Source: Bacillota bacterium (GTDB lineage Bacteria > Bacillota > Clostridia > Lachnospirales > Cellulosilyticaceae). From it: a stretch of DNA of 64,000 bases. Location: contig JAEYPM010000023.1 of NCBI GenBank assembly GCA_023410675.1, positions 12,884 to 76,883 of the forward strand. The letters run 5' to 3'. The notes under the pieces were generated by a model. The model worked only from the letters and a program-made list of their open reading frames with translations, had not been told where the DNA came from and did no database searches. Shown in pieces: positions 54,556-62,645 of this stretch (the first letter of the stretch is position 1; the number at the start of each line of letters is the position of its first letter). The translations under genes were made by a program, and so were the position numbers.

Positions 54556-54921
54556 ATGCGATACAAAGCAAATTTATTTGAAGCAAAATGCATTATGGCT
54601 CAATGTGAATGTAAGGGCTGTCCTTTTAATGGTATTGATGGAATGTGCCTTGGGTGCAATGAATGTATTGAACATAAAAAATTAGCACCAGTATCAAAGT
54701 GTAGTATTATTAAAAAGGGTAATTGGTCAGGTTTTGGTGCTATAGCTTTAAAAGGTTTCTATCTACTTTGTATACCAATGGGCATTTGTGATATACCGAC
54801 CTATTTTTATATAACTAAGGATGAATATGACACTTTTGATGAGTGGAAAAATGATACTGCTAAGCTAATAGAAATTGAGCGAAGAAGGGGTAAAATACCT
54901 GTGGAGCGTGATTATGAGTAA
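54556..54921 (+). CDS. Cys-rich protein of unknown function
   Basis: 121 aa. Nine cysteines fall in the N-terminal half (AKCIMAQCECKGCPFNG, MCLGCNECIEHKK, VSKCS), suggesting a zinc or Fe-S site. The rest is a small domain (GNWSGFGAIALKGFYLLC ... EWKNDTAKLIEIERRRGK) that I do not recognise. ATG at 54556 follows CGGAGGA. It overlaps the next gene by 8 bases, so the two are translationally coupled and probably act together. Confidence 0.65.
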   Translation: MRYKANLFEAKCIMAQCECKGCPFNGIDGMCLGCNECIEHKKLAPVSKCSIIKKGNWSGFGAIALKGFYLLCIPMGICDIPTYFYITKDEYDTFDEWKNDTAKLIEIERRRGKIPVERDYE

Positions 54922-55870
54922 AGTATACTTTAAACCCATTGATTCTTATTTGAAAACAGAAGAAATCAGTGCAGCTGCAGCAAATCTGCTTAAGCTGATA
55001 CAAGAACGAGAGAAGATAACACTTAGTAAATATATACCTCTTAAGGTACATCTAGGTGAAAAGGGAAATACAACCTTTATTGAACCAAAAAATTTTAATG
55101 GTATTATTGACTACTTGGAGAATAGTAATGTAGAAACAGCTTTTGTTGAAACAAATGTGCTTTATAAAGGGCAGAGAAGCATAAAAGAAAATCATTTAAA
55201 TGTTGCTAAAGAACATGGTTTTACTAGAGTTCCAGTTGTTATAGCAGATGGAGACAGCGGAGAAGACTATCAGCTTATCGAGATTAATAAAAAACATTTC
55301 AAATCCTGTATGATTGCTCAGTCAATTGCTAAAGAAAAGCAAATTATCGTTCTCAGTCATTTTAAAGGACATGTTTTAGCAGGGTTTGGAGGTGCTATTA
55401 AGCAGCTTGCAATGGGATGTGCTTCTAAGGGTGGAAAACTTGCACAGCATACAAATGCTATCCCTAAGATAAGGGCCACAAAGTGTAAAACTTGTAAGGC
55501 TTGTGCAAAAAAATGTCCAGAAAATGCAATAGAAATTGTTAAAAAAGCAAAGATTGATAAAAGTAAATGCGTTGGCTATGCTTCCTGTATAACATCTTGT
55601 ACCTATGGAGCAATCTCTTTTAGCTGGCTTTCTTCTTTGACAAAGCTTTTTTATGAAAGACTAGCTGAATATGCATTAGGAGCTGCCAAGGATAAAGATA
55701 ACATATATATTACTTTTGCCTTTAACATAACAAAGAATTGTGATTGCGAAGGACATGCAATTGAGCTGGTCAAGCAAAATTGTAACACTTTGGTTGACCA
55801 GCTCAGAGGCTGGGATTATAAGTGTAGCAAGTATCAGCTAACATATATAGACAGCTGTGCAAAGAAATAA
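54914..55870 (+). CDS. DUF362 domain protein with two 4Fe-4S ferredoxin motifs
   Basis: About 318 aa. The N-terminal DUF362 domain (VKVHLGEKGNTTFIEPKNF-like, NVETAFVETNVLYKGQR, SHFKGHVLAGFGGAIKQLAMG) is followed by a dicluster ferredoxin domain, CKTCKACAKKCPENAIEI and CVGYASCITSCTYGAI, the second with a degenerate spacing. DUF362 proteins are cytosolic Fe-S proteins with poorly defined electron-transfer roles. It overlaps the Cys-rich gene and ends with a terminator. Confidence 0.85.
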   Translation: MSKVYFKPIDSYLKTEEISAAAANLLKLIQEREKITLSKYIPLKVHLGEKGNTTFIEPKNFNGIIDYLENSNVETAFVETNVLYKGQRSIKENHLNVAKEHGFTRVPVVIADGDSGEDYQLIEINKKHFKSCMIAQSIAKEKQIIVLSHFKGHVLAGFGGAIKQLAMGCASKGGKLAQHTNAIPKIRATKCKTCKACAKKCPENAIEIVKKAKIDKSKCVGYASCITSCTYGAISFSWLSSLTKLFYERLAEYALGAAKDKDNIYITFAFNITKNCDCEGHAIELVKQNCNTLVDQLRGWDYKCSKYQLTYIDSCAKK

Positions 55871-55888
55871 ACTATAGCATAAATATAG

Positions 55889-55928
55889 AAACTGAATGTG
55901 GAGATACTACATTCAGTTTTTAATTTTT
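55889..55928 (+). terminator. Terminator after the DUF362 gene
   Basis: A perfect 11-bp stem AAACTGAATGT/ACATTCAGTTT around 9 bases, then TTTAATTTTT. Confidence 0.8.
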
Positions 55929-56029
55929 CATTAGCTTATTAGGTGGTAAAAAAGTACTCTAACATAAGAAAAGCATTTAATCCATGAAAAATCCATAAAC
56001 TTTTGATATTCTTTCACTATCAAATAACT

Positions 56030-56063
56030 AAAGATGATTTATTGAGCCTCTTAAATCATCTTT
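56030..56063 (+). promoter_or_regulatory. 12-bp perfect hairpin next to the ribosome binding site of the metal operon
   Basis: AAAGATGATTTA (56030-56041) and TAAATCATCTTT (56052-56063) are perfectly complementary around a 10-base loop. The AGGAGGG ribosome binding site begins 3 bases later. No T run, so it is more likely a regulator-binding palindrome or translation-control hairpin than a terminator. Confidence 0.5.
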
Positions 56064-56078
56064 ATAGGAGGGTTTTAT

Positions 56079-56354
56079 ATGTTATTAAATAGAAAACAAG
56101 ATCAAACAAACGGTAAAAAGCATAAAGATCTTAGTCCATTAAAACATATGGGAATGATGGGAGCTTGTTGTTTACTTCCTCTAGTCATAGTCGGTATTCT
56201 ATCCCTATTTCAAATGAATAATGCAGGTACTAGCAGATTGATAGCAGGATTATTTTCTTTAATTTGTCCAATCATGATGAGTATTATGATGATTGGCATG
56301 TTTAGAAATGGAAAAGATCATACTTGCTACTCTGATGGTAAGAAAGATGAATGA
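56079..56354 (+). CDS. Small two-TM membrane protein
   Basis: 91 aa with a hydrophilic N-terminus, a membrane segment at about residues 28-46 (GACCLLPLVIVGILSLF) and a second at about 53-74 (RLIAGLFSLICPIMMSIMMIGMF), then a short tail with Cys (HTCYSDG). The twin cysteines at the start of the first segment suggest metal contact, by inference. First gene of the metal-handling operon, with a near-perfect AGGAGGG ribosome binding site. No named family recognised with confidence. Confidence 0.65.
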   Translation: MLLNRKQDQTNGKKHKDLSPLKHMGMMGACCLLPLVIVGILSLFQMNNAGTSRLIAGLFSLICPIMMSIMMIGMFRNGKDHTCYSDGKKDE

Positions 56355-56413
56355 AAAATCTATATCTATTTAAAATAACTTTACTAAAATACAGAATTAA
56401 AGGAGAATATGTA

Positions 56414-56935
56414 ATGAATCAAAATAATAAGTCTTCCAAAAACAGCATAAGTAAGAAAAATATTATTATAGTTGCCTTAATTGTAACAGTCATTGTATCT
56501 CTAACAATATTTAGTAATAAGGACAAGGATACAACAGTAATAAATAATAAAGAAGTTACTGCAGTAATTGAAGGAGATCTAACCATCACCAAAGCTGATA
56601 TTACAGATAAAGCCAAGTTTTATAGTTATCTAGCTAATGATACTTATATGGAAGTGATAGCTGTGCGTGCATCAGATGGAACTGTGAGAACAGCACTTAA
56701 TACATGTCAAGTCTGCAACAATTCAGGCAGAGGTTATTATGTCCAAAAAAATGATGTTCTTGTGTGTCAAAACTGCGGTAACCAGTTTACAATAGACCAA
56801 GTTGAAAAAGTTAGAAATGGTTGTAATCCTGTTCCTTTAGACCAAAGTATTAAAACTGAGGATGATGCACAAGTGGTTATTAATGAAGAGGCCCTTTTAC
56901 AGTATGAACCATTATTTTTAGTATGGAAAAAATAA
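56414..56935 (+). CDS. DUF2318 (FtrD-like) membrane-anchored metal protein
   Basis: 173 aa with one N-terminal membrane anchor (IIIVALIVTVIVSLTIF). The extracellular DUF2318 domain has the paired CxxC motifs TCQVCNNSGRGYY and VCQNCGNQFTID plus a later GCNPVPL. DUF2318 proteins occur with iron/copper uptake or efflux machinery. ATG at 56414 is chosen for its AAAGGAG site. Confidence 0.82.
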   Translation: MNQNNKSSKNSISKKNIIIVALIVTVIVSLTIFSNKDKDTTVINNKEVTAVIEGDLTITKADITDKAKFYSYLANDTYMEVIAVRASDGTVRTALNTCQVCNNSGRGYYVQKNDVLVCQNCGNQFTIDQVEKVRNGCNPVPLDQSIKTEDDAQVVINEEALLQYEPLFLVWKK

Positions 56936-56958
56936 TATAGGATTGAAAGAGGGATTTT

Positions 56959-58317
56959 ATGTCTAACAATTTAACTTATTTAAAATTTAATATTGAGGGT
57001 ATGGTATGTACGGGATGTGAAACCATTATTGAAAATAAGCTTAAAAAGCTAGAAGGAATAGAACACGTAAAATCAGACTATATAAAAAAGAATGTAATGA
57101 TCCTCTTTAATAATGAATTATTAGAAACTGATCAAATTATTCGTGCTATAGAAAGGCTAGATTATAAGGTTATAAAAGACGGTGAGGCAAAGTCCAGAAA
57201 AAAATCCGATAGCATAGTCCAAGGTACGAAACGTATGAAACAACTGTTTGCCATTATCATTATTGTTCTTACACTTTATTTAATAATTAGTCAATCAAAT
57301 AGTTTAATACCAAGAGTTGATCCATCTATGGGATACTGGATGCTCTTCGTTGTTGGCCTCCTTACTTCTTTTCATTGCATAGCCATGTGCGGCGGTATTA
57401 ACATAGCACAATGTGGCGGATACCCGTCAAGTGAAAATGGGAGTAAACTAAGAGCAAGTATGCTTTATAGTATTGGCAGAGTAATATCTTATACACTTAT
57501 AGGAGGTATTGTAGGCGGAATTGGTTCTGCTGTTAGTTTTTCAGGTGCTGCAAGAGGCATCGTCACATTATTTTCTGGAGCATTTATGATCATAATGGGC
57601 TTAAATATGCTTAATATTTTCCCATGGCTTAGACGTTTTAATATTAGAATGCCAAAGTTAATAGGGAAGAAGATACAAAGTAAAAAAAGTGGAAGAGGAC
57701 CCTTGTATGTTGGGCTGATCAATGGTTTAATGCCATGCGGACCGTTGCAATCTATGCAGCTCTATGCTCTTGGGACAGGCAGTATTTTAACTGGAGCATT
57801 ATCAATGTTCTATTTTAGTTTAGGAACAGTTCCTCTTATGTTTGGTCTTGGGGCTTTAAGTTCTTTAATTACCAACAAGTTATCGCATAAAATCATGAAA
57901 ATCAGTGCTATTCTTGTTATAACCCTTGGACTAGTAATGTTAAACAGAGGACTTAGTCTGTCTGGTATTACTATTCCTAGGATTGGGTACGATAAAAAAA
58001 ATGTTGCTGTGATTAAAGATGGGATGCAAGTGGTCAAAATAAATATGGAGTCAGGTAAATACACCCCCATAACTGTGCAAAAAGGTATTCCAGTAAAGTT
58101 TATTATTGAAGCAGATGAAAAAGATTTAAATGGGTGCAATAACCCAGTTACTATACCAAAGTATAATATTCAAAAATATCTACTTCCTGGCGAGAACATT
58201 ATAGAGTTTACCCCTCAGGAAGAAGGACCAGTTACTTATACTTGCTGGATGGGAATGATAAGTAGTACAATCAATGTTGATAACCATTTAAATAATGAGT
58301 CAAATAAGGGGAAATAG
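56959..58317 (+). CDS. HMA - SafE/DsbD-like transmembrane - cupredoxin fusion, predicted copper/silver handling
   Basis: 452 aa in three parts. Residues 5-70 are a heavy-metal-associated domain (NIEGMVCTGCETIIE, CxxC). Residues 90-335 hold about 7 membrane segments of the sulfite-exporter-like/SafE family (GLLTSFHCIAMCGGINIAQCGG, NGLMPCGPLQSMQLYAL), with cysteines that may conduct metal or electrons. Residues 345-445 are a cupredoxin-like domain (GIPVKFIIEADEKDLNGC, CWMGMISSTINV) with possible Cu ligands Cys and Met. The response regulator gene starts 2 bases after its stop. Confidence 0.85.
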   Translation: MSNNLTYLKFNIEGMVCTGCETIIENKLKKLEGIEHVKSDYIKKNVMILFNNELLETDQIIRAIERLDYKVIKDGEAKSRKKSDSIVQGTKRMKQLFAIIIIVLTLYLIISQSNSLIPRVDPSMGYWMLFVVGLLTSFHCIAMCGGINIAQCGGYPSSENGSKLRASMLYSIGRVISYTLIGGIVGGIGSAVSFSGAARGIVTLFSGAFMIIMGLNMLNIFPWLRRFNIRMPKLIGKKIQSKKSGRGPLYVGLINGLMPCGPLQSMQLYALGTGSILTGALSMFYFSLGTVPLMFGLGALSSLITNKLSHKIMKISAILVITLGLVMLNRGLSLSGITIPRIGYDKKNVAVIKDGMQVVKINMESGKYTPITVQKGIPVKFIIEADEKDLNGCNNPVTIPKYNIQKYLLPGENIIEFTPQEEGPVTYTCWMGMISSTINVDNHLNNESNKGK

Positions 58318-58319
58318 TT

Positions 58320-59018
58320 ATGGATAATGCTTCAAAAAAAGTATTAATAGTTGAAGATGAAGAAAAAATAGTTGAATTTATAGAATCTTATCTTGTTAAT
58401 AGTGGATATGAAGTTTTAAAAGCTTCTAGCGGCACTGATGCATTAAAGCTATTTAGCAGTCAAAGTTTTGATCTTATTTTGCTGGACTTAATGCTACCAG
58501 ATATCAGTGGTGAACAGATCTGCAAAGAAATTAGAAGAATATCAAAGGTGTCTATTATCATGTTAACTGCCAAGGTAGAAGAAGAGAGTATTCTGAATGG
58601 CCTTGACATTGGAGCGGATGATTATATAACCAAACCTTTTAGTCCTAGACAAATGGTTGCAAGAGTAAACGCATTGCTTCGAAGAACTTCTGAAGAATCT
58701 CCAAAGACAGATATATTATCCTTTAATCATGAAGATTTAATCATTAATCAAATAGATTATTCCGTGAGGAAATCAGGTCAGGACATTTATTTGACCCCTA
58801 CAGAATATAAAATATTATTAACTTTAGCTAAGCATCCTAGAAAGGTTTTTACGCGGGAAGCTCTCATTAATAGTGCATTTGATGGAGATTATGATGGATA
58901 TGATAGAACCATTGATTCTCATATAAAAAATTTACGAGCAAAGATAGAAACAGATCCTAAAGAATGTAAATATGTTTTAACTGTTCGTGGTATTGGTTAT
59001 AAATTCGGAGGTGAATGA
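58320..59018 (+). CDS. OmpR/PhoB-family response regulator
   Basis: 232 aa. The receiver domain has the acidic pocket VEDEEK, phospho-acceptor Asp56 (LLDLMLP), Thr in IMLTAK and Lys in TKPFSPRQ. The C-terminal winged helix (YLTPTEYKILLTLAKHPRKVFTREAL, YDRTIDSHIKNLRAKIE, VRGIGYKF) binds DNA. It works with the kinase encoded next and, from its place in the operon, probably controls the metal-handling genes. Confidence 0.94.
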   Translation: MDNASKKVLIVEDEEKIVEFIESYLVNSGYEVLKASSGTDALKLFSSQSFDLILLDLMLPDISGEQICKEIRRISKVSIIMLTAKVEEESILNGLDIGADDYITKPFSPRQMVARVNALLRRTSEESPKTDILSFNHEDLIINQIDYSVRKSGQDIYLTPTEYKILLTLAKHPRKVFTREALINSAFDGDYDGYDRTIDSHIKNLRAKIETDPKECKYVLTVRGIGYKFGGE

Positions 59019-59019
59019 A

Positions 59020-60411
59020 TTGCGTTATTCCCTAAGAAGGAAATTAGCCTTTTCATATATTCTTATAGTTGTAATAGTTGTCGGGGTTATTAGCTTAGTA
59101 GCCAATACTTATATAAAAGGACAATTTCAAGATTATGTAATTAACAGGCAAGAAAAACAAACGAATGAGATTATTGGACTTATAGTAGTGCAATATCAAG
59201 AAGATAAAATGTGGGATACTGACTATTTAGCAAGGATTGGTATGAATGCTTTACAAAATGGTATGGTTATTACAGTTGTAGATGAAAGTAACAGGCAAAT
59301 ATGGTCTGCAATGGAGCATAACAATGGTCTATGTGAAGATATGATTGCTGCTATGAGAAAAAATATGTATAGTTATACCAATAATTGGCAAGGAAAATAT
59401 GAGGAAAAATCATATCCCCTTATGGTTAATGGCAAAGAAGTTGGCATATTAACTACTGGCTATATTGGTCCTTATTATTTTAATGATGAAGAACTCATTT
59501 TTATTAAAGCCCTGAATATATTATTTGTTATTATTGGCGTTTGTTCAGTAATCTTGGCGTATCTTTTAGGGATAATTATGTCTTTAAGAATAAGTAAGCC
59601 CCTTAATAAAATCGCAAAAAAAGCTGTGTTACTTTCTGAAGGGCAATACAAGGGAAAATTAAAAGATGTTTCTAATACAAAAGAAATTTCTATGTTGATC
59701 AATGCGATTAATGACTTATCTGAGACTTTAGAAAAAAAGGATAAATTGAGGAAACAATTAACTCAGGATGTTGCACACGAGTTAAGGACACCCTTAACAT
59801 CAGTACAGGGGCATATGGAAGCAATGATTGATGGTATTTGGGAGATGAGTAAAGAAAGACTTTATAGCTGCTATGATGAAATCATTAGAATAAAACGCCT
59901 AATTGGAAGTATTGAAGACTTATCAGGTGTTGAAAATGGAAATATTTTGATTTCAAAAGAAAAATTTATATTATCTAACCTTATTACAAGAATCTTAAGT
60001 AATTTTGAGAGTGAATTTTTCACTAAAAATATAGAGGTTATTTATCATCCAAAAGATATTTTGATATATGCCGATCAGGACAAAATAAGCCAAGTTTTTA
60101 ATAATCTCATATCCAATGCACTAAAATATTCCAAGGATAATGGAGAAATTATAATTGATATTTTAGAACACCAAGAAGTTGTTGAAATAAGATTCAAGGA
60201 CACAGGAATAGGTATTAGCGAAACAGATTTACCAAATATATTTGAACGTTTTTATCGAGTGGACAAATCAAGAAATCATAAAACAGGAGGAATAGGTGTA
60301 GGGCTTACTATAACGAAATCTATTATTGAGGCTCATAGAGGAACCATAGTTGCAGAAAGTAAAATAAATGAAGGTACGACATTTATAATCAAACTTCCTA
60401 AAAATGTATAG
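59020..60411 (+). CDS. Sensor histidine kinase of the metal operon
   Basis: About 463 aa. Two membrane segments (residues ~10-30 and ~162-187) flank an extracytoplasmic sensor of about 130 residues. HAMP, HisKA with VAHELRTPLTS (His253) and HATPase_c (NLISNALKYS, DTGIGISETDLPNIFERFYR, GIGVGLTITKSII) follow. TTG at 59020 is fixed by GGAGGTGA at 59008-59015; it lies one base after the response regulator stop, so the pair is coupled. Confidence 0.92.
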   Translation: MRYSLRRKLAFSYILIVVIVVGVISLVANTYIKGQFQDYVINRQEKQTNEIIGLIVVQYQEDKMWDTDYLARIGMNALQNGMVITVVDESNRQIWSAMEHNNGLCEDMIAAMRKNMYSYTNNWQGKYEEKSYPLMVNGKEVGILTTGYIGPYYFNDEELIFIKALNILFVIIGVCSVILAYLLGIIMSLRISKPLNKIAKKAVLLSEGQYKGKLKDVSNTKEISMLINAINDLSETLEKKDKLRKQLTQDVAHELRTPLTSVQGHMEAMIDGIWEMSKERLYSCYDEIIRIKRLIGSIEDLSGVENGNILISKEKFILSNLITRILSNFESEFFTKNIEVIYHPKDILIYADQDKISQVFNNLISNALKYSKDNGEIIIDILEHQEVVEIRFKDTGIGISETDLPNIFERFYRVDKSRNHKTGGIGVGLTITKSIIEAHRGTIVAESKINEGTTFIIKLPKNV

Positions 60412-60638
60412 ATAATAACAAGATTTTATATTAAATAAGATATATAAATAAGATATTTTTCATTAACTTGGTAATACAGCAGAAGATATACAACCAATTA
60501 AACTTTAATAATATATATTAATTAATTGTACAAAAAGAGCTTTAGCATCAAACAGTAGACCTCTTTTTTATTACATATACTATTCGCGAAACACAAGTTT
60601 TACGAATAGTTATTGGTATAAATAATAAAAGATATCCA
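60412..60638. other. A/T-rich gap with a weak terminator and a palindrome
   Basis: AAAAAGAG (60532-60539) and CTCTTTTTT (60561-60569) can form a weak terminator for the kinase operon. ACTATTCG at 60579 and CGAATAGT at 60603 frame an interrupted palindrome with inner AAAC/GTTT. No reading frame. Confidence 0.4.
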
Positions 60639-61058
60639 TTAATGGCTTATTTTATATTCCAACAATCTTACTTCTATATACCAGATACCTTCTACATTTT
60701 GCACAATCTTTTCTATTACACCGCCCCCTCTAAATCCACAATCTTATATAAGGATATATCTACATGATTAAATTCAAAAATTTTAGCTTTTGAAGTGCAT
60801 CATCTTTTTTTCTAATTCATTAATAACTTTATTTAACAGTTTGATACACAAGTGCTTCTCATGCATATTTTCAGCAATATAGTTGCTAACTTCTGGCACT
60901 CCTTTAGATGAACAACAGCTATGCCAGTCTTCAAAACTAGGTGATTGTATCTGAAATACAGCTATTTTAGTTTTAATCCTTTACAAATATATGTCCTTAA
61001 CACTTTTATAATCATTATTTTTCATTGAACGAATTATAATCTCTCTACAGGTTTCGTC
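60639..61058 (-). pseudogene. Broken GNAT acetyltransferase (phosphinothricin acetyltransferase-like)
   Basis: The minus strand reads EIIIRSMKNNDYKSVKDIYL, then TAA at 60981-60983, then in the next frame IKTKIAVFQIQSPSFEDWH and VPEVSNYIAENMHEKHLCIK, LLNKVINELEKK, with a stop at 60783. After another shift the C-terminal motif CGFRGGGVIEKIVQNVEGIW runs to a stop at 60639. These pieces lie in the order expected for a PAT-type GNAT N-acetyltransferase, but with a nonsense codon, frame changes and a missing central section. Non-functional. Confidence 0.65.
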
Positions 61059-61120
61059 TTTATATAATATTATGATTGTACCTTGCAATAAATATAATTG
61101 CAATACACAAATATATTTGT

Positions 61121-61249
61121 TTACAATATTTGATTTTACAATTATATATTTTAACAATATTTGATTTTTACAATTATATATTTTAACAATGTTTGTTTAT
61201 TACAAATATATTCTTCAGCAATATTTGTATTTTGCAAGTATATATGATA
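61121..61249. repeat. Four degenerate ~32-bp tandem repeats upstream of marR
   Basis: The core (T/A)ACAATATTTG recurs at 61123, 61154, 61186 (ACAATGTTTG) and 61218 (GCAATATTTG), spacing 31, 32 and 32 bases, each followed by an A/T block ending TATAT or close to it. The spacing is three DNA turns, so bound proteins would align on one face. The array ends about 35 bases before the MarR start, overlapping the probable promoter. Confidence 0.65.
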
Positions 61250-61282
61250 AAATATTATAAATAATGAAAGGAGCTATCTGAT

Positions 61283-61720
61283 ATGACTGATATACGCTCA
61301 AAACAATTTAGAGAAAAAATAAGAATGATGGAACGTAAATTAGAACTATTAGAAAAAAATAATAATGAATTCTGCTGTGAAGCAATTACTCTTACTCAGA
61401 GCCATACTTTAATTGAAATTGGAAGAGCTAAAAGCATCGCTCTAAAAGATTTATCTATTCGATTAAATCTTGATATTAGTACTACTAGTCGAAGTGTTGA
61501 TAGTTTAGTCAAAAAAAAATATGTTCAAAGGGTAACTTCTGAAATAGATAGGCGAAGTGTGAACATCTTTTTAACGGATAATGGGAAAAAACTTTTCTGT
61601 GATATAGAAAATAAAATGGATAATTATTTTGAACAGATGTTCTCTCGTGTACCTGAGCAAGAAATGGAAAATGTTTTATATTCTCTAGATTTAATATTAG
61701 ATGCTTTTAATAAAAAATAA
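61283..61720 (+). CDS. MarR family transcriptional regulator
   Basis: 145 aa winged-helix dimeric regulator. CEAITLTQSHTLIEIGRAKSIALKDLS begins the DNA-binding domain, RLNLDISTTSRSVDSLVKKKYVQR is the recognition helix and VTSEIDRRSVNIFLTDNGKKLF the wing. AAAGGAGC precedes the ATG. It stands opposite arr; the tandem repeats upstream are probable operators for autoregulation. Confidence 0.9.
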   Translation: MTDIRSKQFREKIRMMERKLELLEKNNNEFCCEAITLTQSHTLIEIGRAKSIALKDLSIRLNLDISTTSRSVDSLVKKKYVQRVTSEIDRRSVNIFLTDNGKKLFCDIENKMDNYFEQMFSRVPEQEMENVLYSLDLILDAFNKK

Positions 61721-61790
61721 GTGATTAACTCATCAAAAATGAAAATGGTCCACCTATTGCCTCCAATGTTATGAATTGAATTTTTATGGA

Positions 61791-62207
61791 TTAATCGTAT
61801 ATTATATCTTTTCCTTCATCTCTTAACTTTTTTAAAGATAAAAGCATATGATTTATTTGATCATCGGAATGCCTTTCCCATGAAGCTAATTCAGCTATTA
61901 TTTTCAAAGGAAATTTCGATCTATATGAACGTGTTGGATTACCAGGAAATCTTTTGTCAGTTAAGTTTGGGTCATTTTCAAATGTACCTAATGGCTCTAC
62001 GATATAAATTCTTTCTTTTGATTGAGATGTTGCTAATTCAGCACCCCATTTAGCAGCATCTAATGTTGCAGTAAAATATATATAGTTAGACTTCTTATCT
62101 TGGTAATTTGACAAATGTTGTGGTTCCAATAAATCTCCAATTTTCAGTTCTGCTTTAGTGCCATGAAAAAAAGGACCATTATCTAAAACATCTTTTTTAT
62201 CACCCAT
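61791..62207 (-). CDS. arr: Rifampin ADP-ribosyltransferase (Arr)
   Basis: 138 aa. Arr transfers ADP-ribose from NAD+ to rifamycins and inactivates them. The catalytic triad positions match: His15 (GPFFHGTKA), Tyr44 (NYIYFTATLDAAKWGAELA) and Asp79 (FENDPNLTDKRFPGNPTRSYRS). Compact but complete for the family. The minus-strand ATG follows AGAGGTG. It lies 38 bases after a frameshifted gene in an island of accessory genes; arr is a well-known integron cassette gene in other phyla. Confidence 0.92.
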   Translation of the reverse strand: MGDKKDVLDNGPFFHGTKAELKIGDLLEPQHLSNYQDKKSNYIYFTATLDAAKWGAELATSQSKERIYIVEPLGTFENDPNLTDKRFPGNPTRSYRSKFPLKIIAELASWERHSDDQINHMLLSLKKLRDEGKDIIYD

Positions 62208-62245
62208 ACTGATACACCTCTTTTACATTCTAAAATTTACTAACT

Positions 62246-62645
62246 TTATTTTTCAATAGACTCACGATATGAAAGTGGCACATTCATCAATCCAAATACT
62301 TTTCGTGGTCTTCCTTCATTATCCAATTGTATCAAAGCATTTTCAGCACCATAATCTGTTTGTATCTCACAGAAATCATATCTTATTTCTAACCAATTTG
62401 ATTGATCATCAAGATCTGGATATAATATTTCGATACAAAATAAATCCTTTTTTCTCCACAAAAAATAATTCTTTATCCTCCTATGACATAAGGCTTTCTC
62501 TAATCGTTTCACCTTTTCCATTTGAATAAAATATCCATACCTCATTCATTATATTATTAAATATCCCCTCACAAGAAATCCATTTCCCAATTAAATCATG
62601 TTTGAACTTTTCCCTTAACACTTCAATATTTGATACTTTTTTTAT
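62246..62645 (-). pseudogene. Frameshifted hypothetical gene
   Basis: Two frames read as one protein. Upstream (62645-62481): VSNIEVLREKFKHDLIGKWI, EGIFNNIMNEVWIFYSNGKG, ETIRESLMS, closed by TAG at 62481. Downstream, in another frame from about 62480 to 62246: RIKNYFLWRKKDLFCIEILY, WLEIRYDFCEI, KVFGLMNVPLSYRESIEK. The composite resembles small soluble proteins of unknown function with alternating Trp-rich strands. AGGAG (62653-62657) lies 7 bases before an ATA codon at 62645, suggesting a mutated ATG start. A 99-codon ATG frame starting at 62545 covers only the 3' part. Confidence 0.55.

Noticed and set aside
56351..56413. Longer N-terminus for the DUF2318 protein beginning at 56351
   Set aside because: The AAAGGAG site is placed for ATG 56414; the upstream extension is basic and has no initiation signal beyond its overlap with the previous stop.
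61083..61249. Possible CRISPR array because of ~32-bp periodic repeats
   Set aside because: The units are degenerate and contiguous with no unique spacers, and no cas genes are present. Operator repeats of the MarR gene fit better.
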